This document shows positions 39,622-58,425 of a stretch of DNA of 64,000 nucleotides, one piece after another. Source of the stretch: Cliona cf. orientalis (Eukaryota; Porifera; Demospongiae; Clionaida; Clionaidae); assembly GCA_963930775.1 (NCBI GenBank), contig OZ005699.1, positions 8,887,501 through 8,951,500 on the forward strand. The letters are read 5' to 3'. Both the position numbers and the translations under genes were made by a program. The notes beneath the pieces are model-generated. The model did no database searches. It was not told the DNA's origin and saw only the letters and a program-made list of their open reading frames with translations. The first letter of the stretch is position 1, and each line of letters begins with the position of its first letter.

Positions 39622-40213
39622 ATGGACGTGGTTCAAGGCGTGAAGCAGTATATCACTAGGATGATTAAGGAGAGCGGAGCTGGGATGAAGGTGCTGCTCA
39701 TGGACAAGGAGACGGTGAGTTGGTACATGCAAATACCTGAGATGTTCTCTTTCTCGTGGGCTGTCACTGATCTGTCAGATTTTATGTTGGCAATTTTGGC
39801 CTCCTAGATGCCTATGAACTTCAACTGTTTGAGTCCCACAAGGTTACGTACAGGAATAATTTTCCACACTATTTCAATTTTGACCGTGTGCCCAAGGAGA
39901 ATATAATTTAGGTGGGTATGGGTTCTCCCAAGAAATGTTTGTGTGTGTACTATTAAATACTACCATGAAGCACAGACACAGTGGAGATTTTATGCTTTGT
40001 AGTTAGGAGTATGACGGACATGTACATGTACATGCGTATTATGTGTATATTTCTTTGTTGATGCGTACAGATCAGCATAGTGAGTATGGTGTATGCACAG
40101 TCCGAGATTCTTCAGAAAGAGGTCTACCTGTTTGAGCTGATCAGCAACAAAGGGAGGGAGACGATGAAACATCTCAACGCCATCTGCTACCTAAGACCAA
40201 CACAGGTGTGCTG

Positions 40214-40291
<78 letters not shown>

Positions 40292-41464
40292 TCTCTCTCT
40301 CTCTCTTGGGAAAAATTTCAAGTACACGTAAACACAATTGTTACGTTAAATGATGGATATTTTATTTATTTCCTCCAGGAAAACATTGAATTGTTGTCGG
40401 ACGAACTGAAATCACCCAAATATAGCGCTTACTTTGTCTGTAAGTAATTGCATTACCGTGTTTATGCTACTAAAACGCATGATCTAATTAACGCAAGAAA
40501 ATTCGCATTCGAGTAAAATTAAAAATCGTAATTATTTTTTTAGCTTGCGTTCTATTAGCATAAACACGGTATCTATGAAACTGAGGGCAATAATTATGGC
40601 ATAGTAGGATGTACATGCACGTACATTCCTCAAGAATGTTATGACCTAATGATATGCATGTACGTCCACATAATACGGGGGGATCCCCCCCCCCACACAC
40701 TAGCCAAATTAGTGGTATCCTTCACTTTGGTCGGCTACTAGTCACTGGCCTGGACTGACTGAGTAGCCATTTTTGTCACTGCTTCCTTTTCAACCTGCTT
40801 TTGAGACCCATATTTATAGTCTCTGTGGAAAATGGTCACAAGATTTTGTACATGTATACATGCTTCGAGAACCCTATATATGTATGTACTACATGTACAT
40901 GTACCTGCCAATAGTTCCTGCTATCATGCACTGCGTGTATGGACAGTCCCAGACTGAGAAAACAAACGTTGAATTTGATAGCGTCCAAAGAGTAGCTGTC
41001 AAGTGCTATACAAACTGTCGTATGTCAAAGAGTATACTATTGCTATGATGTTTTTGGAGTTGCTGTGTGAGTGATTTGAAGTAATTGACATTAATCTCTC
41101 CCTCTCTCTCTTTCTCTCTCTCTCCCTCTCTCTCTCTCTCTCCCTCTCCCTCTCCCTCTCCCTCTCTCTCTCTCTCACACTCTCTCTCTCTCTCTCCCCC
41201 TCCCTCCCCCTCTCGACATAGACTTCTCCAACCGCCTTGATCGTCCTGCCATCAAGACTCTAGCAGAGTCAGATGAGCACGAGAGTGTGAGAGAAATCAA
41301 AGAGTTCTACGGTGACTACATCGCCGTCGGCAGCCATCTCTTCTCCTTCAACATCGAGCAGAGTGCCCAGCCTGGCTCCATGTGGAGGAGAGATGAGTTT
41401 ATCAGAGTGGTGGACGGACTCGTCGCTGTCATGTTGGCTCTCAGGAAAAGACCAGTGATCAGGT

Positions 41465-41499
<35 letters not shown>

Positions 41500-41967
41500 T
41501 GAGAAAGAGAGGGAGGGAGAATTGAAATGATTAGTAAATTTTAGGTAAGGAAGGAGGGACAAAGATACATGCAAGAAGAGGGAGAGAGAAAATAAGATTC
41601 GTGGGGGGGGGGGGGATCCTTTTAATTAGTTTAGTACACTAAACTATATATTTTGTAAATCTCCACTCTTGCAAGATAATTTTGTACAGAAAACTATTAA
41701 AATTACATTAATTATAGATACACCAAGTCATCGATGATGTCCCAGAGACTAGCAGAGGAGCTGAATCGCACCATGCAGCGGGAGCACGACCTCTTTGCAT
41801 TCACATCCGATGTTGCCCCCGTTCTGATACTCCTTGACCGACGGGATGACCCCGTAACCCCTCTCCTCAACCAGTGGACGTACCAGGCCATGGTCCACGA
41901 GCTACTCAGCATCAATAATCACAGGGTTGACCTCTCTAAGGCACAAGGGATCAAGAAGGAGATGCAG

Positions 41968-42007
<40 letters not shown>

Positions 42008-44692
42008 ATGTACCGGAACTTGGAAGCTTATGTAGCTCCATTGTTTGTACTAATTATAAATACTGGTGATGTCATTGTGATGTCATTGTTTCTGTTCCCT
42101 ATACACACGTACACACCCAGGAAGTGGTTCTTTCCCCACAACATGATGAGTTCTATAGAGAGGTAAGCCCCTAGTAATTAGGTTGTTACAAACTCTCTAG
42201 CTCAAACTTGTACATGTACATAAAATTTTGCCAATTAAGCACCTTTTAACTCAACTTTTCTCTTTTTTTTAGAACATGTACCTTAACTTTGGTGAGATTG
42301 GTGTTAACATCAAGACGCTGGTGGACCACTACCAGGAGAAGTCCAAGAGCCAGGCCAAGATAGAGTCCATCGCCGACATGAAGGTAAGATAACAAACAGC
42401 CTCTTTCACTCTAAACTAAGACCATTGATAGGTGCCCACCAGAGTGGGTACCCACTGTACACTGAATATTGATACACATGTCAATTGCATAGTAGAATGT
42501 ACTTGAACAGAATTACACGTGTCCAGTATTATGCTTTGCAAACTTTCACACGTAGACTCGTACTCACTCACATTCACAATATCATGTATGCATACATACT
42601 GTAATTCATTCGCAAAATTTTCGTGTTAGAAATATTTGTGTAATGATGTTTTCGTCAATTTCAAGCGCGTGCCATATATTCGCTATATAAGTTAGTACAG
42701 GTAAACTGTTTCCGCAGAAAAAAATTTTCGTCGCTTTGTGCAAAACAAAAATTTTTCAACAACGAAATTTTCGCGAATTACGGTAACTCATAATATACTT
42801 GCACACTCACTTGCATACATACCTTTTCTCTCTCTCATACATGTACATACAGCAATTCATTGAGAACTACCCTCAGTTCCGTAAGCTTTCCGGCACAGTG
42901 TCGAAGCACGTTGCCGTGGTGAGCGAGCTGTCCCGACTGGTCTCAGAGTACCACCTCATGGCCGTATCGGAGTGCGAGCAAGACCTAGTCACCGGCTCTG
43001 ACAGGGCTAATGCCATGAAGGTGAGGAGGGAGGATCCCCCTATAATTATATATTTCAATATTTCTTGAAAGTAGCGGACACGTACATGTTAATACTGAGT
43101 CAGAATTCTCCCCAATACAGTAGAGAGCCTAGTCCCCCTGATTTTTTTTAATGCTTTTCAGTATGCAACATTGAAATGTTGGGAATAGGGCTGGGCACGA
43201 GGCTACGATTAATTTTTATTACGCCAATTTTGTAATATGCAAATTAATACATGTATTTAGCAAAATTCCCTTGATTTTATTTCCTCTTCAATTATTCCAT
43301 GTCAGACAATAGAGACTCTTCTCTCCAACCCAATGCTTCGCTCGGACGACTGCATGAAGTTGTGTCTGCTCTACGCCATCCGCTATGAGGCCCAGGGGAA
43401 GTCAGAGATTGACAGACTGGACAGACTGCTGGCGTCGAGGGGCGTGGACGAGATGGAGAGAAAGGTCAGTGTTGAAGTCATGTGACAATCACATGATGTT
43501 GAAGTCATGTGTATACTTGGAATTTCTTTGCAGTTGTTGCGAGCTATTCTTGAGTTTGGTGGGCGGGGCAAGAGGACATCCGAGCTGTTTGAAACAGCCA
43601 CACCCCTCTCTATGACTCGGAAGTTTTTCAAAGGTCTGAAGGTCAGTCATCCACAATAATTGTTGCTACTTTCTGTAGATTTATGATAATTAATTTTTAG
43701 GCAAAAAAATTGGATGATAGGCTAGCTGGGCTAAATTTGCCGTGCCATTTGCAAGTGTCAATTGTTACATGTACTGGGACAACTTTCACCTACAAGATTG
43801 GTTACCCAATAATATTAGCCTTCTGCTACTACATGTATAGCAATGTCGTGCGTTATTTCACTGTCATAAATATTAAATTTTTCCAGGGTGTTGAGAATGT
43901 GTACACACGCCATAAGCCTCAGATCGTGGAGGTCCTTGATCAGCTGATCAAGGGAAAACTGAAGGAGGTCCAGTTCCCCTACCATGGAGACTACAAACTC
44001 ACCGACAGGTATAATATTAGCATCATAGATTTTTAAGTGACCCCTTAATAATAAGTCGGGGAGGACTGGTAAAATAATAATAGTAACATTAAGTGACCCC
44101 TTAATGATGACATTGTATGATTTTGTTGAAACTGTAGATAACAATGCATAATTTGTCGTTTTCACCACCTTTACTTTAAGTGACCCCTTATTAAAGTTTT
44201 CTCACAGAAATCTAGCTTCTAGAATTTAAAAATTTATGCATTACCCTCCTTGATGCAGGCCTCAGGATGTGATAGTGTTCATAATTGGCGGTGCTACATA
44301 CGCTGAGGCTCAGGCAGTGGCCAGCATCAACCAGTCAACACAGGGAGTCAGGATCGTACTGGGAGGAACAACAGTACACAATAGCAAAACGTAAGTAATT
44401 CTAATTTCATAGTTAAGTAGCCTCATTTCCAGGCCCATTTCCAGTTTTCAAAAAGAAAGAGATATACTCCTTATGCTGGATTAGCCTCGTCCCCAGGCCA
44501 CTCCCACATTTTCAATATTACACACGTACACACAGGGGACATGACAAGGCTTAGCTAGCTGTAATTTTGTCTTTGGGGACCCTTTACCAGATGATGGGTT
44601 CTTGACTAAAATTAAATTTTTGTTGCAGTTTCTTGAGTGAGGTCATAGCATCATCACACCACTTCAGCCGAGGTGGGAGAACGTATGCATGA
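39622..44692 (+). CDS. VPS45: Vacuolar protein sorting 45 (Sec1/Munc18 family)
   Basis: Thirteen exons: 39622-39714, 40071-40205, 40379-40439, 41222-41462, 41718-41967, 42121-42162, 42273-42383, 42853-43020, 43306-43464, 43534-43641, 43887-44008, 44259-44390, 44629-44692; 561 residues, close to the animal VPS45 length. Family signatures in order: [99 protein letters not shown] and [19 protein letters not shown]. It binds endosomal/TGN syntaxins (Tlg2/Syntaxin-16 type) and promotes SNARE assembly in endosomal traffic. No odd breaks; the C-terminus is slightly shorter than usual. Confidence 0.96.
40215..40308 (+). repeat. CT microsatellite in VPS45 intron 2
   Basis: About 45 CT units starting 10 bp after the donor. 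Confidence 0.95.
40454..40571. mobile_element. MITE family ACCGTGTTTATGCTA, copy 2
   Basis: Ends TACCGTGTTTATGCTA and TAGCATAAACACGGTA, 118 bp in VPS45 intron 3; perfect terminal inverted repeat. Confidence 0.85.
41094..41216 (+). repeat. CT-rich tract at a 3' splice site
   Basis: Runs to within 5 bp of the acceptor of VPS45 exon 4 and serves as its polypyrimidine tract. Confidence 0.9.
42597..42785. mobile_element. MITE family TACCGTAAATC, copy 2
   Basis: Ends TACTGTAATTCATTCGC and GCGAATTACGGTA, with the AAAATTTTCG motif in both halves, in VPS45 intron 7. Confidence 0.75.
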
Positions 44693-45151
44693 GACCACAC
44701 CCACCAATTGTCACATGACTTCCTGTCGTCACATTTGTCACTCAGCCATCGGATGGAACCATTGTACCATCTCTCTGTCTTGCGTTTTAACTTAGTATAA
44801 TCTTTTGTTGTACACAACAATTATTATTCTGTGTTATTGATTTATATATTATGTGTGCAAGGTAATTGTGATGTAGTCCCTATTAATAATATAATTATCA
44901 GATTTAATTAATTTTTAGAAACGCCAGCGCGCCATTATGGAAAATTTCCATGTATGGAGTTCACACAAATTACATAGCACATTTTGTGTTATTCACGACC
45001 TTTTCCTAATCGAGTCTAGTCACTCTGCCTCTGCAGTATAGCACAGTTGATTTTTTATACCATCTTACAGTTTTCATAGCTAGCTTCCGGGCGGAGTAGC
45101 ATATCTTGCATACCGTGAATATTGGACGAAGCAGCACAGTCGTATCCCATC
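44693..45151. other. Spacer between VPS45 and the six-TM gene
   Basis: 459 bp, AT-rich, turning more GC-rich near 45080-45150 before the next start codon. No gene or repeat recognised. Confidence 0.5.
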
Positions 45152-51608
<6,457 letters not shown>

Positions 51609-52935
51609 CCACCCTCTCTACGTATCTATAGACTATATATACCTAATCCCCACACCCACCCTCCCTTCCTCGCCTTGCCCCTGTGATAATTACGACTAAT
51701 TAACACGGTCACTATGGCTACCGACCTATAGCTAAGATATTATTGTATGACAGTGCATTTTTGTGTATGTGTGTACATGTGTATGTGTGTGTGTATGCGT
51801 GTACATGTATGTACATGTGCATGTACATGTATAGGCATGTGTATGTTTGAGACAGTGTAAAATGATAGTCTTGTGTGATAATAATTATTATTATTGTGAT
51901 ATTCCTGAAAGGATAGCTATTTTTTTCTCTTGAGTTTACATAACAAATGTTGAAATTTGTTTTGCTTTATTTCGACAGTCCTACTGTAACATGACAAGTG
52001 TTTGTAAAGCAAAGTGTTTTTAAATTACAGTTTCTATTTGTATAGGGTACTAGAATAATCTATGTACTCATGACTGATTTTAATGCCTGCAAACATTGGT
52101 CCCTGTGGTAGTTCAACAGCCTGTCGTGTGTATTAAACAATTGGCAGCTCAATAGCTATGGACAAACCAAAGTTTGTACCAGTCTCAATCGTACTCAGGA
52201 TCTCTCTCTCTCCAATATATCATGGGCATAGGAACCATGGCATTGGGGGCTCCGGGGGCTGGTGCCCCCTATGTTTTATGATATAATATAATAATTGCAC
52301 ACATTACACAAGCTCTTGCCTATAGATCTATAGAGCCCCCCCCCCCCCCCTTTATCGAACCATCTTCCTACGCTTCTGAATATAATGTATATACATCCAC
52401 AGCTTCCTCTTTCAAGATTCAATTTCACGAATCGCTGCTGTAATCATGATCTTTTTTCATGGGTATTGGCCTCGATCAAGTAACGACGCACACCATGCAT
52501 GGCTTGCATTAATTATAGTAGCATTGTCGACGTTTGATTTCACATGACAAGACCGGCCCAAAGTCCAGGACAAATTTTATGCTCTATTCTATCGATGGGC
52601 AGCTATAATATATAGCACAGTTACGTGCATGCAATGATCTGAACTCATTGCATCAGCTGTGAGGTCATAGGTACAGGCACTGACATATACAGTGCGCAGT
52701 GCAGCTAGGCTCAGTATGGTATAGCGTAATTAACCGCAATGAACGAGCTATTGACCAGTCACGCAAAAAATAACGAATAAATTAAAATATTTTGCTGAGG
52801 TGGAATTTCATAGTGTCATAGATAGTGACTTCGCGGTGCTGCTACCGCTGTAGGCCTTCTCCAAGGAGGCTTTGTTTAAATTATACTAACTCCCTCGCTC
52901 TGACACTCAGTCTGAAGGTTCTGTGGATATAGAAG
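51609..52935. other. 1.3-kb spacer before the glycosyltransferase pair
   Basis: Contains an ATGTAC/TGTG-rich low-complexity stretch (51760-51850) and a GGGGGCTCC / poly-C element remnant (about 52226-52375). No gene recognised; the promoter of the next gene should lie near its end. Confidence 0.5.
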
Positions 52936-54543
52936 ATGTGGAAAGTCAAAAAGAAAGCGCCTATATGGTTAGGCGTGGTTTTCCTACTGCTATTCTTTCT
53001 AGTTTCTCCCCTGCTCATGCCCCACTCGCCCATTCTCGACCTTGAAGGAAGCCAGTGCTCTCTAAACTCGAAACGGAGCAAGGAAGAAAGAACTAGCGAC
53101 CCCAGGGAAGCTTTTGGGGGCGAGTTCGAGTCTTGTCCAGCTACCACATTCCCAGGAGAGGACCTACACCAAGGTTGGCGCACTTTTAGGAAAGCTCTAG
53201 AGAGATATTCAAGATTTCATAAGGAAAAGTTGAAAAAACTGAAAGAGTCAGAGACTGGAGAAGGCGTTAAAACGCTAACTTGGGCCTGTAGCCAATCTAA
53301 GTGCTCAGGGCTGGGAGACCAGCTCTTTAGAATACAATATTTCTTTCTCTTAGCCATGATGTCCGATAGATTATTCACCATTTACTGGGACGATGCTTTA
53401 GAGCGGAGTGCACGGTACTTGATTCCGAACAAGATCGACTGGAGCTACTTTGACCACAACAAAGGAATGTGCACGGACAGAAAAGCTGTATTTGCTTCAA
53501 AACACTGTTCAAAGACAATTTTCAGCAGTAGCTCGATGTGGGGGTTTGGTTGGACAAAGGAGGAGTTTGCTCATTTTGGTGACGTCCTCTTCAGCTCGGA
53601 ACAGCACGTTACCGTTACAGGCGATGTCACAGCGTACGTCATGTTCATAAATAAAGACTTTTACATGAATCCGGGACCGAAGATAATGGAAGGTTTTGAA
53701 AAGCTCGGTCTGAACGATGTTTTTGTCGAAGAGAACCCCAACGATACCGTCAGTTGTGGTCACAATCCACTGTGGTACAGTATGCTGCATCGGTTTGGGG
53801 CGCACCATATCATGGAGATACCCGAAGTTAGCAGTGGGCGTGTAATCGCATACGAACCACTCTTCCAAGTCAGTCACGTGATTTTCTGTTACTTGTTCAA
53901 GTTTCCACAAGTCCTTGTGGCCGAGGTTGACAAAATATCGAAATCTTTAGAGATTGCCGACAAAAAGTATCTAGCCGTACATCTTCGGACGGGCTTTAAG
54001 GGGACAAAGTACGAAGAAAGCTACGTCACGCGCTGGATTCACAGAAATTGGAAGTTTTTCGATGATGTCAATGTCTGGGATGGAATAATGGTGCACAGTT
54101 TCGACTTGGCGGATAGAATGATTGGCCCTGGATCACCCGTTTATCTCTGTACCGACACGGATGTTGCAAAAGATCGCTTTAAGAAGAAATACGGCGACCG
54201 ACTTCGCATTGCCGACCTCTCTCTCACACACTCTGCCCACAGTCGAAGCGAGTGCGAAACCAAAAGCCAAGATATGGCAGAAGATGTCCAAGACACGCCC
54301 GCTACCCCTCAAAACACTGTCAAAGAAACTCCGTCGATTTACGATGACCCTTATGTGTCGATGTGGATCGACTTCTTTCTGCTGGGAAGAGCTCACGTGA
54401 TGGTCCACGGTGATAGCTCCTTCTCTGTGAACGCTTGCTTTCTCAGACCACTGCCCCATCTCAGACAATCTTGGGTTATGCACGACGACGATAGAAACTG
54501 TATAGCGTCGTATATGGGAGGTAACACCTCTTGCGTCTGTTAG
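52936..54543 (+). CDS. Fucosyltransferase-like type II Golgi enzyme, paralogue 1
   Basis: Single exon of 535 residues. Short basic cytoplasmic end (MWKVKKK), one signal-anchor helix (about 10-28), a variable stem to about 95, then a catalytic region. Conserved blocks: WACSQSKCSGLGDQLFRIQ (about 115-133), AMMSDRLFTIYWD, AVHLRTGFKG (about 347), YLCTDTDVAKDRF and SMWIDFFLLGRAH followed by GDSSFS. GLGDxL and HLRTG resemble donor-site motifs of the GT-B fucosyltransferase superfamily, so GDP-fucose transfer in the Golgi lumen is the best guess; family placement is not certain. The paralogue lies 0.8 kb downstream on the same strand. Confidence 0.85.
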   Translation: MWKVKKKAPIWLGVVFLLLFFLVSPLLMPHSPILDLEGSQCSLNSKRSKEERTSDPREAFGGEFESCPATTFPGEDLHQGWRTFRKALERYSRFHKEKLKKLKESETGEGVKTLTWACSQSKCSGLGDQLFRIQYFFLLAMMSDRLFTIYWDDALERSARYLIPNKIDWSYFDHNKGMCTDRKAVFASKHCSKTIFSSSSMWGFGWTKEEFAHFGDVLFSSEQHVTVTGDVTAYVMFINKDFYMNPGPKIMEGFEKLGLNDVFVEENPNDTVSCGHNPLWYSMLHRFGAHHIMEIPEVSSGRVIAYEPLFQVSHVIFCYLFKFPQVLVAEVDKISKSLEIADKKYLAVHLRTGFKGTKYEESYVTRWIHRNWKFFDDVNVWDGIMVHSFDLADRMIGPGSPVYLCTDTDVAKDRFKKKYGDRLRIADLSLTHSAHSRSECETKSQDMAEDVQDTPATPQNTVKETPSIYDDPYVSMWIDFFLLGRAHVMVHGDSSFSVNACFLRPLPHLRQSWVMHDDDRNCIASYMGGNTSCVC

Positions 54544-55341
54544 TACATGTTCACAAATAATAATCAGATCTCCATGTTTCCTCAGTTCCTGTCAGGTGTG
54601 TGTAGTGTGTTTGATTATTAATTTTATTATTACTGTCACTCTAATGTGTACTCAAGTAAGTACATATATATACAGGCTAAAAGGAAGGTAGTGAAGTTAT
54701 TCGTATGGTAAGGGGTCGACCTATTTCTGTCCCATTCCCAGATTCCATGTGTTAATGCTGTTCACGCATGCATGTTCCAATGCCGGAAATGGATTATGAA
54801 CTCTGACCCTTAACCTTAATTAAACGAACTATTACGTTCTATGATTGTAGGGGTTTTACTCCTGATTAATAATTAATTTTTTACGTTCATATTGTAGCCC
54901 TATAGCTATGAACGCATGCTGCAACACTTGCACTGCAGTTATTCTCACATAGTTGTAGCTATTTTGCCTCCCATTAGCAGCCCATTAAAGAACAAAATTT
55001 TAATATGGCTCGATCAACGGACAACATGCAAACTCACGGTAAACATACGGTGTCGACGTTCGTAGTAGAATTTGAGTGTAGCGATGTCGACCTCGGTCTT
55101 GGACTCCCGCCGCGTATTCATTGTCACTTCCGCGGGTGGGCAAGCATACAAAGACTGACTTCACGAGTGCAAAGGGCCAAAGAGGGCGAAGACTTCAATG
55201 GCTGAATCGGGAAAAATGATAGTAGAGCGGTGACGCGCGCGATTTTGTACCCTACGATCGAACACCGGAAGTACATTTGCGCGTAATACTGCAAACTGCG
55301 CTGCATACATAGAACTTGCCGGGCTGCAAAAAGTTGGAGTA
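54544..55341. other. Spacer between glycosyltransferase paralogues
   Basis: 798 bp, AT-rich at first and then more GC-rich near 55080-55260, probably the promoter of the second copy. The small frame at 55005-55205 has no recognisable content. Confidence 0.5.
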
Positions 55342-56955
55342 ATGCGAAGAGTACACCCAAAGAGAGGACTTTGTGTAATCATCTGCACCGTTTTCTTGGT
55401 CGTTGGCCTGTTTCTAGTATCGCCGCTGTTGCTATCCCGCGCCCCAATCTTGGAAATAACCGACACGCCGCTGAGCGGAGAGGAGGCGGGCGATTGCACT
55501 GAAAATCATCCCGCGCAAGATCATACTCATAATAACGATGCTGAAGAAAATATTAATACTGATCAGTTTAACTCAAACAGCGCCATCTCGTGCCCTAATC
55601 CCGGACTTGTATCAGACGTAATTTCGGACGCTAACAAGGATTGGGTCACCTTCAGCAGAAAGCTAAAAGCCTATAAAGCATTTCACGCAAAAAAGCTGCA
55701 AAAACTAAAGAATGGAGATAACTCTGTTAAGACTTTAACCTGGGCGTGCAGCCAATCGAGATGCACTGGACTTGGAGATCAATTATTGAGGATGCAATTT
55801 TTCTTTCTTTTAGCAATGATGTCAGATCGTATCTTCACTGTGTACTGGGATGAGGGGATAAAAAGAAGCTCCAAGTACTTACTTTCGAACGAAATCGATT
55901 GGAGTTATTTTGATCAGAATAAAGGAATGTGCTCGGATGATAAAGCAGTATTTTCTGGCCACAATTGTGCTAAAACGACCTTTGACGCAACCTCCATGTG
56001 GGGGTTCGGATGGAATAGCAAAGAATTTGCTAATTTCGGCGATGCGCTTTTTGGTTCTGAGCAGCACATCACAGTTACGGGATGGGTGAAGGTGTACACC
56101 ATGTATATCGGCAACGATTCAATCTTCAATCCAGGTGAAAAGATCAAGACGGGTTTTGAAAATCTTGGCCTTTGGAAACTCCTCACGATTGATTCTGAGA
56201 ACACGGTCCACTGCGGACACAAGCATTTCTGGTACCATCTCCTGCACAAACTTGGGGTAAATCATATAATGGAAATTCCCAAAATCAGCAGTGGAAAAGT
56301 ATTGGCTTCAGAGCCATGGCTACAACTAAGTCACGTCATATTCTGCTACATGTTCAAATTTCCTGAAATCTTAATAAGAGAGGTGGACAAGGCGATGAAA
56401 TCGCTGGGCATCAACAATAAACAGTACCTAGCCGTTCATCTGCGGACAGGGTTTAAGGGGATGCCATACGAAGAGAGCACGGCCACTCGCTGGATTCATA
56501 GAAACTGGAAGATGTTTGACGATGAAAGTACGTGGGGCTACATCCTGGACTATAGTTTTGATGTAGCCCATCAAAAAATAGGCCCCAATTCTGTGATGTA
56601 CCTGAGCACCGATACCGATATCGCTAAGGAACGATTCATTAAGAAGTACCATGGCAGATTAAAGGTGATGAATACTTCCGCAACACACTCTGCATTCGTT
56701 CGCAGCAAGTGTGAAGGGCAGAAGTCACCTGAACATGTCCATCAATTTTCGCCCGACGACCCTTACATGTCCATGTGGATCGACTTTTTCCTGCTGGCAA
56801 GAGCACATATCGTCGTCCATGGAGAGAGCTCATTCTCACTAGCGGCCTGCTTTTTTACCCCCATCGCTCATCTTAACCAGGTCTGGTACATGCATGATGA
56901 TAGCAGAAACTGTATTGCTTCGTACATTGGTAGCAATTCAACATGCATTACTTAG
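55342..56955 (+). CDS. Fucosyltransferase-like type II Golgi enzyme, paralogue 2
   Basis: Single exon of 537 residues, co-oriented tandem duplicate of 52936-54543. Same plan: MRRVHPKRG, signal anchor (about 11-30) ending LLLSRAPILE, divergent stem, then WACSQSRCTGLGDQLLRMQ (about 133-151), AMMSDRIFTVYWD, AVHLRTGFKG (about 364), YLSTDTDIAKERF and SMWIDFFLLARAH followed by GESSFS. All motif residues of paralogue 1 are kept, so both copies look functional. The stem differs most, as is usual for Golgi enzymes. Intronless like its twin, so the ancestor was intronless before duplication. Confidence 0.85.
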   Translation: MRRVHPKRGLCVIICTVFLVVGLFLVSPLLLSRAPILEITDTPLSGEEAGDCTENHPAQDHTHNNDAEENINTDQFNSNSAISCPNPGLVSDVISDANKDWVTFSRKLKAYKAFHAKKLQKLKNGDNSVKTLTWACSQSRCTGLGDQLLRMQFFFLLAMMSDRIFTVYWDEGIKRSSKYLLSNEIDWSYFDQNKGMCSDDKAVFSGHNCAKTTFDATSMWGFGWNSKEFANFGDALFGSEQHITVTGWVKVYTMYIGNDSIFNPGEKIKTGFENLGLWKLLTIDSENTVHCGHKHFWYHLLHKLGVNHIMEIPKISSGKVLASEPWLQLSHVIFCYMFKFPEILIREVDKAMKSLGINNKQYLAVHLRTGFKGMPYEESTATRWIHRNWKMFDDESTWGYILDYSFDVAHQKIGPNSVMYLSTDTDIAKERFIKKYHGRLKVMNTSATHSAFVRSKCEGQKSPEHVHQFSPDDPYMSMWIDFFLLARAHIVVHGESSFSLAACFFTPIAHLNQVWYMHDDSRNCIASYIGSNSTCIT

Positions 56956-58030
56956 CTGCATGAAGCATAACGTAGTTTTATGCATTTAGATTCCTTCAAA
57001 ATTAATCATATTATTTATTATGATTGGTACAGCTTATTGGATTGCTTAAAATTAATACTACTATAGAGTGATGAGGATTTAATTCGGTGATTATTTTGAA
57101 AGCTAGTTAGCTAGCTACCAGGTTTTAATAAATTTAGCATGTGTGCCTATAATTATTAAATCTCCTGAGATTTAATAGTTTTCCCTTTGTAGCTGTAGTG
57201 TTGTATCTAGACTACACAGACTCTGACTATAATACTCTGACTGATTTTCAGAACAATAGGGCCGGTATAAATAATATTATTATAACTACGAACTATTTTT
57301 GATAGTTCTGTGAACAGGTCTAGGTAGGTAGTGCCAATGGAGGAACAGATTCGTTCAAGTACATCAACTACAACACATGTGACTACGTACATTCCCTTGT
57401 GGATAGCTATTAAACCATCACCCCATGCATCATGAGAGTAAATGTGTACGTACCCCTATAGAGCAAGTGCATGTATACAGAGCCAATTAATAGGCCTATG
57501 TTTGTAGCAATGAATCTTCGTTGGAATGGTAGTTATGATTATCTTTGTCTCCAAGCCGTTCCCAATGGCATGCACATTTGCTATACCTAGCTACATGGTT
57601 CCTGGGGACAAGGCTAATTAAATAAAGTGGCAGTAAAGGGTCCACTATATTATAGAAGTGAGACCTTAGGGGTGTATCCTTCATGTGGTGTATCCTTTGT
57701 GTAATATGTGTTTCATTCACTTCCTATAGCTAGCCCACAGTGCATGTATATAATAGCTACAGATAGCAACGCAACCTATTCATTAACTTTGATGCTGTCA
57801 CTGGAGTGGCAGTTGAATGGTGGCGAAATTAATACTGTGTGCATACTAGAAGTGGGTAAAACTGCATGATGGCTCCTTAGTTATAGGGTTGCACATGATG
57901 TACTCAGTATTAGTGTGTGTAGGTGTACTTGTGTTTGTGGGTGAGTATGTGTTGATCACTTCCTTCGACCTTGCAATGCTAAACAGATTGGCACCTGGCT
58001 GTCGTATAGCTTAATACGTGAGCTTAGTTT
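56956..58030. other. AT-rich spacer without recognised genes
   Basis: Follows the second glycosyltransferase. Short open frames only, none with recognisable content or splice context. Confidence 0.5.
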
Positions 58031-58039
58031 GACTAACTT

Positions 58040-58388
58040 ACATAAAGCAGATGGAGTGATCGGAACTGCATGAGCGTAACCCAAACAATACCTGATCAAT
58101 GGATTGCAATACCTTATAGCAAGGGCTTATCGAGCCACGTAAGCGGCTTGTGTAAGCGGCTTGCTTATAGCTAGCTAATCGCAGGAAGGCATTGACTGGT
58201 GGTGTGATGCCACGTACAGTTAGGCTAACGTTAACCAAGGGTCAAAAAGGGATAGGGTGTATGTATACCAATAGGGATGTATCGCTTAGTCAGGCTGGTG
58301 CGTGCTAGTGCAATGCCACAGTTAGGGTAACGTTAAACAAGGGTAAAAAAGGGATAGGGTGTATGTATACCGATAGGGGCGTATCGCT

Positions 58389-58425
<37 letters not shown>

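Noticed and set aside
55005..55205. 66-codon frame between the glycosyltransferases
   Set aside because: No homology or splice context; probably promoter DNA.
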